From the NCBI GenBank assembly GCA_905250075.1, contig CAJNOP010000326.1, forward strand, positions 1 through 64,000: a DNA stretch of 64,000 nucleotides, in the 5' to 3' direction. Each line of letters starts with the position of its first letter. Positions within the stretch are counted from its first letter, which is position 1. The notes beneath the pieces were generated by a model, which saw nothing but the letters and a program-made list of their open reading frames with translations, had not been told where the DNA came from and made no database searches. The stretch is from Rotaria sp. Silwood1. Taxonomy: Eukaryota > Rotifera > Eurotatoria > Philodinida > Philodinidae. Positions 24,566-36,000 of the stretch are shown here, in pieces. The translations under genes and the position numbers were made by a program.

Positions 24566-27500
24566 TAAAAATCATATAATGATTTTCTTTTGTTAGTGTT
24601 TTTTCTTTTTTTTATTAAATTTTCTTACTCCTGCTTTTTGTTTTTGGTTTATATAGATTGAAAGTATGAAATAATTAATTCATTTCATCAGACAAAATAT
24701 TCATTATCTAGTCTTCTATGATCAATTTTTCTTAATTGTTTTTTTTTTTTTGCTGTTTTGTTTCTTATTATAACTCGCTCAAATATTACACAGTCTGAAC
24801 AAAAAAAAGAAAAAATGAAACAATAGCCATATATCACCCGTAAAAATAGATTGAACGAAATCAGATTATCTTCACACCCCCTTCTATTGTTTTTGTTCAT
24901 ATAATGTTGTTGTACGTTTTCTTGTTTTTTTGTGTGTGTGTGTGTGTGCGTGTGCGCTCTTGTTTTCTTCTTGCTTCATACCTATTGTTCTTATTATTAT
25001 TATTATTTTTTTCTTTTTTTTCTAAATAAAACACTGTGTTCATGGTAATAAAATACAGAACAAAATCAATCAAGCAAATTCTTAGTCTATTTTTTTATGA
25101 AATAAAAATCACAACAAAATGCATCAATGATAATAATGGCATATCGACTAAAAAAAAAAAATAAGTTCTAAGTAATTGATACAGAGAGACTTCCTAACTT
25201 TCCGTAAGTCCATCCTGAACTACGTAGGATGTGGCTATGATATAAATTTTCGATCCTGTATCATAACATTTATGGGAGATACTTTTTATTTCAGAATTTC
25301 AATGCTCTATTATTTAATTCATACTATTGATGCGAAGAAAAAAGATCATAAGTTTTTTTAATGACAATTGACTTTAGGTGAGACATAGTCTTAATATTCG
25401 ATAGACAAAATATAGGAATTAATCAATCAATGAGTATTCGAGCGAAAAAAATACAAAATAGTTTTTCTTTTACAATTGAGGATTTGTTTATATAAATATG
25501 AACTTTATCATCGTGATGAGCATTTATATCATATGATATTCTAACTATTAATAACAATATATGAAAATGATTTAGAATTTAAATATAAATGAATTCAGCT
25601 TAATATTTTATCTAAACTCTTTTTTTTCCCCGGAAGGCGAATATCTATTTTTAGAATGTAATATAATCAGTACATATTCTTGAAGAGCAAATCAAATTGA
25701 TTATCGGAGAAACAGCGGACTTACGCTGAATAATATTCCACGTTCTCTAATATTTTATTCAGTTCAAATGAAGTTTATATTTATAAAATTAAGAACATAT
25801 ATGAATAAAAAAACAACAACAAAGATCTTATAATAAAACTGCCTTGATAAGTGTTCAAGTATCACTATAATTATTTAAATAAAAAAATTCATTTTTCTAT
25901 TTGTTCTTAGAAACAAAGCAAATTATAATTATTAAAAAGAAATTATTTTCTCGTAGGAACTTTTCATACATTCATATTGTGTTAATGAGATGCACTACAT
26001 AATACTTATACGAATGTGTAAAAAAAAAAAACGTTAGATTTCTTATTTAACTTCAAATAGTGTTTGTTAATATTATTCATCAAAAAACAAAATCAGTTTA
26101 TGTAACCTTTTATCTAGTGTGTGAATCGAGGAAACGACACTCCTACCGAAGATGATGTTGGTTTTTGAGATGTTTTAAATTATTGCTTCGGAAAAAAAAT
26201 TGTCTGCTCTTTTGATGGTAGTACAGAAGAGTGCTGAGAAAATAATCACATATATAGGGTATTGGTCTCATTGCATAAATTGTTGGTTTTCTTAGCTGAT
26301 TATTAGTTAAAAGTAACTAAACAAGCTTTATAGTTATATACGTTAAAAAAAGCGATTCTGAAGAAGAATTCGTATCATTTTAGAATGGTTTTGAACTTCT
26401 CATTTGGTTATAAGAGCCATTTTTACTTTTTTATTCTTGTACTCAATCATGCGACTGAAGAATTATTTCATCAGAAAAGACAACAAAACAAAATAACATA
26501 TTTTTTAAGCAGCCGACAGTTCATAAAGTTTTGTATCATCAGCCATCAGTGATCCACGCATGGGGAAGGCTCAACTTTGAAAATGAAGACAGCTGAGTCT
26601 ACTATTAGAAAGAGAAGAATTGATTGTATTTAAAATGAAAATATATCTACTTCTGACATCGATTTTGCATGTTAGGTTAATTGAATATTTACATCCGTTT
26701 TCTAGAAATACTGTACTATGAAATTTTATTAGTGTTCGAATACAGCAGCAGTATTTTTAGACCATTAAATGTCTTCTACTGTTTGAGTTTATGCATATCC
26801 ATGTATTTGTAATTCGCATGCATTTTGAACAAAATGAAGAATTTAATTCTCCAAAACTTTAAGTCTTATTTTTCTCGACAAGGATTTAGTCGTATATAAA
26901 ACCACAAATGTGCCTATTCTTAAACTTGTAAAATTCATGCATCATTCGATTCAGAATATAAAGTTGAATTGTTTGATAGTAGTTTTCAATCGATTGTATA
27001 ATGTCTCTTAATCATATCAAATAGAATATTCAATTCTGCATCAATTCTCGAAAAGATAAAATATATTGACAAAACAATTATTCGCATATTTTATTTGTCA
27101 CTTCATTAACAGTTAATGGATGTGTTAGCCGAAAGTTTGATTATGTTAATAGACTTGCGATTTGATAAACATGGATCGAGATCAGCTGCAAAATCTTATA
27201 TTTTCTCAATTTTTCTAATCTCAATCTATTAAATACAGAGCAAAATGGCACAAAGTATGTCTTAAAAGTAGTGTACTAAGGTTAACATGTTGAATCCTTG
27301 TTAATTCAAACATTATCGAGTCGATTTGCAGCTACTGACTCAACATTAAATTCTATATCGAATGATATACTGAAAAATACATTAATCAATGTTTATTATC
27401 AAATTTTAATATTAACTTCTTTTTAAGTTTATTCATTTCCGATATTTTGAAGAAGTTTTGCTTTAATTGTTAAACTTATGTTAACTACTTTTTTTTTTTT

Positions 27501-30000
27501 CTTCAATGACAACAAATGAACCGACTTGAAATCAACTAACCGTGAATATGAAACATTCTTTTTTTTTTTTGTCTAATGATTTATATAATTGAGAAAATGA
27601 TGTAATATATCATATTCAATTGAATCAATATAAATGTTATTATAATAGTAACATATGACAAATATCTAAATTATCATTTAAATACAATTGTAAATCTTAT
27701 TCATAAAAAAAAAATATATATTTTTAAAAAATAATTAACTAATTATCTTCTACTTATTTATAAAACAAAATTAATTTTAAATGAATAATAATCTCTAATC
27801 TCATTTGTCAACGTTCAATTATATTTAGTGATAATAATTACTTGTAAATATTCATATTTGTTATTTTTCTTTTATTGTTCTTTAGCCTATTGTTAATTGC
27901 CTATAATATATATATATACACATTGTGATACGATTCATTGAACTGATCACTATATGATTATAGAGTATATAATAAGAACGGAAGAAAACAAAAAATAAAA
28001 AGAGCCAAAACGATTTGTTAGTCACACTTATACTAACCATGAAATCAAGTTATGTGTCCAATGGGTCTTATCTTCTATACATCATATGTATAGTTCACTG
28101 ATATCTTAATAGGACTCAATTGTCGAAAAGAGGGCTGGCACTTCGCGCTCAATGTCAATGGAATGCTATCTTTAGCGTGTGTGTGTCGAGGGACCTCATC
28201 ATCACCTCTCACTCATATGGAGAAAAAAATGCTAAAGAAATCAGATCAATGATAAGACAAGAGAAAATGTTTTGTACAGTTCATGAATGAGCAGGTGTAT
28301 GTAGTTCGTCTTCTGAAGAATCCAGTTGTGCAATTTAGTCAATGCATCAGCTTGATGCGCTTCATTACAATCAAATAAAATATGAACTATGTTCAAGTAT
28401 CTTTTTCTTTTTTTTTTTTTATCGTTCAATATTTATATAATTGAGACATCGTAAAGAAAGAAAGAATCCACCTGCTGTTACTACTCATGATTAAATAGAA
28501 TAAAAAAAGAAAGTTATTTCTTTTTTTTTGTTCTTTAACTTTGATTTCCGTCTACTAAACGATAAGAAAAGTAAGTACCCTAGAAGGAAAAGAATGTTAA
28601 ATAAATAGATTTGTGCCTTTTTTTTTATTATTTTGTTCTGATTTTTATCAGCTTGATTGATATCATCAACTTAAAATTGTTTATAACCCATATGTCTTCT
28701 TTTGTCGAGACACTTATTTTTCAAGAGATGATTATTGTCATAAAGTAAGATCGACAAGAGTTTAATTAGATCGATTTTTGATTAGAAGATTTGACCCTGT
28801 GTTGAACGTCATTCATGGTCAATGAACACAATCAGTTAGCCTTTCTCTTTCTTATCTTCTCGTAAATACCAAACAAGTGCTTATATATATATATTACAAA
28901 GAGTCTGGAATCTTTCTTACTAAATGATGAATAAGATTAATGAGAGCGGTCTCTTTACTCATATTGAGTTATCTTATTTCTTATTATGAATAAGATTCGA
29001 CATTGATTTTTAAAAGCATAAGAGACAAGTAATAATGATCAATCAAATGGTTTTTTTTTTTTCTTGATCAATCAGTTTTGTTACTTGAATGAACATGTTG
29101 TTGTTGTCAAACTCTATTATCATTAACACACATTCGCTCATTCTCGTTTTTTTTTCTTTGTCTGTTCTGTCCAAAATCTCTTCTTCCAATTGAATATCTT
29201 CACTTTCTCTTTCTCTTCATATATATATATATACATGTTGTATAGTCGATGGCACAGCCAATTAAGGTGCATTTAGCCTCGAGGATACCGCTACAGACCA
29301 GACACTGTTTGTGCTGTCCATCAAAACGTGTTAGATATATCATTATTATGATGTTCTATTGCCTTTTTATTAGATATATTTATTGAAACTTGTGAGTAGA
29401 TGGTTTTATTTTTTTTTTACCTTGACAAAATAGCTCGAATTAAGCGTAATGAATATACTATTCATTGTTGGTACTTGCTAAAAGGTCTTTTTTTCACCTG
29501 AATAAATGAAATACATATATATATATGTGTTATACAGTAGTCGAATTGTTTTATGCAAGTGTATATATATATATATCACGAGTGAACTTTTTCTAATTAA
29601 TCGGATATGTGTAGACCGACAACAAGTGAAGAGAAAGAAAAGAGAAATAGGTGATATCACAAAACTGAAACCAGATGCGAGACAGACAGAAAAAAGAGAG
29701 AGAGAGAGAAAGGAAAGACAAGGGACATATCGAACACGTCATAAATTACGATTATGATTATGAGCTCATCATTACTCGACAGGATAGTTCGTCGATAGGT
29801 AGATGAATTCTTTGTTGATCTTAAAGTTTTCTGTGCTATACTAATTTTTTGTTTTTTATGTTGTCATATGATTTCGTCACTTGCTTATCAATATATGATA
29901 ACATGATGCCCTTTTTGATTTTTTTTTCCTTGTTATTTCCAATATTGACCTTTTTTTCTTTTTTTAAGATATGATTTTTATAGAATAACATCAAAACAAA
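24566..30000. other. 5.4 kb gene-poor spacer
   Basis: No gene was recognised on either strand. Contents seen: a probable polyadenylation signal for the MAP7-like gene at 25025-25030; a (GT)n microsatellite at about 24,930-24,958; a stretch at 25233-25285 similar to 8741-8790 in the C1q gene intron; and a possible 75-nt hairpin at 29248-29322. The rest is AT-rich with short homopolymers. The last part presumably holds the promoter of the lectin/STRA6 gene. Confidence 0.6.
29248..29322. other. Possible structured RNA or hairpin (unassigned)
   Basis: In a very AT-rich setting, a 75-base GC-richer block has complementary ends: GATGG-C-ACAGC at 29248-29258 pairs with GCTGTCCATC at 29313-29322, ten pairs with one bulged base. 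The interior has further short GC stretches (GCCTCGAGG). The length resembles a tRNA, but the D-arm and T-loop consensus are absent. Whether it is transcribed is unknown. Confidence 0.2.
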
Positions 30001-33000
30001 ATGTTACTACGAACAATTTTTCTTCTTTTGGTATTTATAACAATAATATCATCGGATACATTCTATGGAAATTGGAAAAATAAAATGAAAACATTTAAAA
30101 CAAAAACTAAAGATAAAATTACTGAACAAATACAAGAAAAATGTAAGTGTAAAATTGAATAAAATCTTTAAAGTCAATAATCATCATCAACTATAAAAAT
30201 ATGTTTCATATTGTATTGTATATATTCATTTTTCTTTTCTTTCATCTTGATCATTAATCTAAAAGTATAGTCTCTCAATATATATATATATATATATTAA
30301 AAGAAAGAAAAACAAAGATAGTCGATCTTGAATTATGCACGCGACAAACACTCTATGTCCTCCGTCTCGCGACAATGCATTTTCAAAGTCAATTATCGTT
30401 CATTCAACGTTGAGATGATGGTCAAAATATTTTATGTCTAGTATATATATATACATTAGGAGGACCAATGTAATATTACATATATATAAAGACACTTGTC
30501 TGAACAATTACATATGAAAGAGAGATCATCAGACACGCTTTCGTACCTTGATAGAGTACTAAACAATTTTAATGGAGACTATTATCATAATGTAATATAA
30601 CAAATGAATATTTTTCTTCAAGTACTTTTTCATTTTTCATAACACGAAAAAAAAGAAAAGATGATAGAATAAATATCCGATTATGTTTGTAATGTCTTGA
30701 AATTGGTGTTGAACCGTTTTTTTTTTTAAATCAAATAAATTAGTTTTATATAATTATAAAATATTTCATAAGAGACAAAAAACTGATCATTAAATGTTAA
30801 TACTAATTATATTAACAAAATAAAATTGTTCTAATTAATGGACAGTATTAATTTTCATGTTCATTATTATTTTAGCACAATGTCCAATTGCTTGGCAATA
30901 TTTTGCTGCATCATGTTATTGGAAATTTCCTATAAAACGTTCATGGTCTGAAGCACGTAATGAATGTTCGAGATTTCGTGCTGATCTTGTTGTTATTGAT
31001 AGTGATAATGAATTTGATTATATAGCAAAAAATATAACTGATTTACGAGAAGATTTTTATGTTGGATTTCATTATTATAATGGTAGTTTTTTAATTTTTT
31101 GTTGTTGATAAATTTTTTGGAAATTTTGTAAAATATATTAGATTCATGGTCATGGATCAATGGTCGAGCTCTATCAGATTATACATATTATACTGAAGAA
31201 GATCTATGTGAAGATCGTTTACCAATTGAACCACGTCATCGATCATGTGGAATTCTTGATCGTGCACGTCGTGGACGATTATGTATGAATGTTGATGTAT
31301 GTGATAGAAAATTAAATTTTATTTGTGAAAAAGGTTTGTTTTTGCTTTTTTTTTTTTTATTAATAATTTCCTTTTTTGTGTAGTTGTTGATCGATGTAGT
31401 TCATTAAATGATATATGTGGTAAACATGGTCGATGTATAAATACTGATGATGGACAATTTCGTTGTGAATGTCATTTTCTTTTTGGTGGAAATCGATGTC
31501 GATCGAGTAAAATAAAATAATAAAATTTTGAAAAAAAAAAAAATTTATTTTATTTTTGTTTTAGTTAGTCGTGAAGGTAGTCAAGTTATTATGGCAGCTA
31601 TATTTGTATTTACAGCATTTATTATACCAATTATTTTTCGATCTATATATAGAATATTGAAAAGAAAATTAAATCGATCATCAACAATCTATGGCAAACT
31701 TCATTCTTTAAATAACAGGTTTGAATAAAAAAAAAATAATAAATATTTAAATATGTCTTGTCAATAGGTTATATAATAAAATAATATTTTCTTTTAATTC
31801 TTATTCAACAAGGTTCTTTTATTTCTATTTAGTCTTTTTTTTGTAAAGTGATGCAATAATATGAGTCGATGATTTGTAATTTTGGAACAGTATATGCATA
31901 TATATATAGTAATAGAAAAGTCAGAAAATCAATCATTCTATTTGCTTATATTGATTCCGAGTTATGTAATAAAAAGCTTCTCTCGTAAAAAAAAAAAGAA
32001 GAATTGATTGACTGTCGGTGATGAATTGAAAGTACACAAGATAACATTCTTGAGTTCAAGCAAAATTTTTGATCCTATATATTTCGAATTTATAAAAAAA
32101 AAAATGAATAAAATTCTAAAATCAGAAAAATCTATGTCGAAAACAAAAAGATGATTTGTTTTTTTTCAAGCATTATTTTCCAATCATAAGATTATCTAGT
32201 AAATTGTTTACCTAATTGTGAATGCTTCTTTAGACATGCCTAAAATCTGAATCGCTCTGTTTTGATCATGAGTGTCATTATTTTCAATTAATTAATAATA
32301 TGTAGTAGAAGTACGTCAAATATGAGAATTTCAAGAAATACTACTCAGTCAGACAATTACTTGAATATTCAATACTATTGGAAGTTCTCGATCGGAAACA
32401 TTTTTTTTTTAAATACAGTAAAACCTCCCTATAGTGAACACCTATGAGACTTTTTGAAAGTGTCCACTATAGGGAGGTTTGGTCTTTTCAAATAGCGAAG
32501 TTTTTCGAAGAAGCGGACGCGTTTTCTAAGGATTTGAAGGATGTTAGTGAATAAGATAACTAGCCAGTGCTCATTGTTACTTCTCTTCTCATGCATTTTT
32601 GTTGTTGACACACAAAAAAATCAACAATTGTTAGAATACAGGAAGGCTCTTTAGTTGATACTAATTGAGACTTCTCAAAAATGTCCAATATCGGCTGGTG
32701 TTCACTATAGGGAGGTTCAGTTCCAGCAAAAATCTCTCCGTCGGACCGTGGAGTGTCCACTACCCACGAAAAAATTTTTCAAGAAAAAATCGCGGTTTCA
32801 TAAGCCGCGAAAGTCACACCGTTTATGCGGTGTTTGAAACCGGCGAAAACCACGGTCCGAACTGAGTTTTTGCAGGACTAACCGCGGTTTCAACCGGTTT
32901 TTAAAAGACGCCTAAATGGTCTGATTTTCGCGGTTTTTCAAAATGCGGAACGAAACCGCGGTTTTTTTCTGAAGAATTTTTCCGTGGGTATAGAGAGGTG

Positions 33001-36000
33001 TTCACTATGGGAGATTTTACTGTATATTCCTTTCATATCATTAATAATTATAATTATTTTATTCTAGTGAACATGGACTTCCTAAACATAAAATTAATCA
33101 TGAAAAAAAATTTGATAGTCTTATACAATTATTATATAATATACAATTTTCAAATATTTGTGATTCATCAACATTTATTCTACTATTTAGTACATTATTA
33201 TTAACAAGTTTTTGTTTATTAACAATACCATTTATACAATATCGTCTTTCATATTTAACTATATTAAATAATAGCAATATAACATTAACATATAAATTAA
33301 ATACAACATTTAATCGTTTATATTATTGTCATAAATTTGATAATTATGTATGGCAAAATTTTGTTTCATTACCATTAGCACTTATTATAACAATAATATG
33401 TTCATGTTTAAAAAAACGTGATACATTTTGTTTAAAATTTTGTCATGGACGACCATCATTACCTATAGCATTTAATTTATTTGATAAACGACAACGTCAT
33501 GTTATTGCAGCTATATTTGGTATATCAGCAAATGAAGTATTAAAAATTCTTGAAGAAATTTTAATTCGTTTTAATACAAAATATGTTACGGATGATGAAG
33601 GTATTATAATTGAATTATTAAAACGTATTGGTATTGTATTACTTATTGGTATGAGATATTTTCCATTATTAGTCAGGTAATTTGGTTTTTATTTTATTTT
33701 ATTTTCAATATCTTTGTTTTTTTAAAAATAGTGTTAATATTGCACATCCAATATCTTATACACTTGGTTTATTATATACATTTATTGATGGTACATATAC
33801 ATTAATATATACAAGTTATTGTTCACATTTTATATTATTTCGTTTTGATCGAACATTATTATTTCAAACATCATCAAATAATATGATACAATCAGATTTA
33901 ATTTATGTTTTATTAAGAAATTTACCACATTTTACATTAATTTCATTTGTATTTATTAAATTTTTTTATTTATTAATACAACAATTAAAATTTTGTTATT
34001 GTCAACAATCAACAATAATAACAAAAAATAAACAAAATAATAAAATTCATCATCAAATATCATTTGTTTCATCAATACTTTCAATAGATTTAATTATACC
34101 TGATTATCAAACAAAACCAGAATTTTATTATACACAAGGTAAAAACAAAAAAAATTAATTTATGAAATAAGAAAAAACACAAATTCATAAACTTTTGATA
34201 AACTATTAACAAAGGTCCGTTCGTTGACAATACTATATATCGTGTTGAAGTTAGAGCTTGTGAGTAGTGTCACATATCCAAAATTTTGGAGATCCCACCG
34301 CGTCTCCTGAGGGAGATGCCGCATCTCCCTCAGGAGACGCGGCACCCACACCCAGGAGATGCGGCTGTTCGTCATTGGAGATGTAAGATCTTCTTGAGAG
34401 ATGAGCATCCCCCACACCCACACTCGCGTCTCCCGCGAGAGATACGGCATCTCCCTCAGGAGACGCGGTGGCATCTCCAAAATTTTGGATATGTGACACT
34501 GCTGAATTTTCAAGATTAGTTCTTTTAAAATTCAACAATTACTGTACATAAACTTCAACATTTACACTAACTAAACCTGTCAACTAACTGTATATACAAT
34601 TTAGAGAGATATTTGTCATAAATTTCTAAGTTTATCGGAATCGTCGTCAAAAGTTTTAAACTCGCAGAATTCTAATAACAACTTTCGAGCGCTACATGTG
34701 TGTTTTCTTTAGTGAGATCTACGATAATATTATTTATTTGTATTATTCGTATGAAAAAAAAAAGGTTTGAATAAACTTCTATGACTTAGTGGCGTAACTA
34801 GGATTTTCCAGTATCCTGGATCTTCGCTTGAGAACATGGGTCCCAAATGAAAACCTTTGAATATTGATATTTGACTCAAATGATGAGTTTCTATAAGAAA
34901 TATTCTTGAATCGGAGTTTGCAAAAAAAATTAGCATTTTCCTGAGCCCTATCAGAAAATATTTCGCGATTTTAATGATCTCTCGTTTTCCAGAATGCCAT
35001 CGAAATTCATCCGTTCAGAAGTTATGGCGTTTTGAATTCCTCGGAAAACTTTTTTGAAACGTTCCGAACCTTAAACACGTCATAGCTTCTGAACGGATGA
35101 ATTTTTTTCAATGAAATTTGAAATCTGTCGATGAATTTCGGTGGCATTCTTGAAAACGAGATATCATTAAAACTGCAAAACATTTTCTGATGGGGCTCAG
35201 GAAAATGCTAATATTTTTTGCAAACTCCGATTCAAGATTTTTTCTTTTTGATAGAAACTCATCATTTGAGTCGAATATCAATGCTTAAAGGTTTTCATTT
35301 TGGACCCCTGCTCTCAAGCGAAAATCCAGAATACTGAAAAATCCTGGTTATGCCATTACTATGACTGACTAAAAACTGCAACCTATTTGCATGAACCGAA
35401 GTGGAGATCGTTCAATTTTTTTTATCGGAATCTCTGCGCAGAATAGAAGGTCATTGTATTCTACTATTCACTACGTTACTACTGATATTAATATTTCTAT
35501 TTTTATTCTTTCGAAATAAAACTTAATTAGCAAAAAAGTTTTTACAAATCGTATTTATTTATTTTTACTTATAATAGGTTTATTAAAAAGTAAACATTCA
35601 TCAGATATGTATTATAATAATATATTAACTCGTTCATTTTCAAAAATATATCGTTATCATCGTTATTTTACATTTTCAATTCAAATATTATGTACATATA
35701 CAGTTATATTAATTGTTATTTATAATTTAACATGTTTATTAACATTTTATGGTATATATTCAATAAAAAATCAACTTGATCGTATACATTATATTATACT
35801 TCATCAATTCAATTGGGATATTCAATGGGGTACAACATTTATAAATGATTTATTTTTTTGTTCAATTATATCAATTATTATTTATTGTACACAAATATTT
35901 AATGGTTTAAATAAAATTCAACAACATTTAATATCAGCATATGCTGGAAAATATATTGATATACCACCACGACATAATTTTTCAAATAATGAATTAATAT

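Noticed and set aside
29248-29322. tRNA gene
   Set aside because: Length and closing stem fit, but there is no D-arm, anticodon arm or TTC-type T-loop.
34160-34538. Three overlapping ORFs (77-117 aa) on both strands
   Set aside because: They arise from the GC-rich palindromic element; repeated Arg/Glu/Pro phrases reflect its repeated module.
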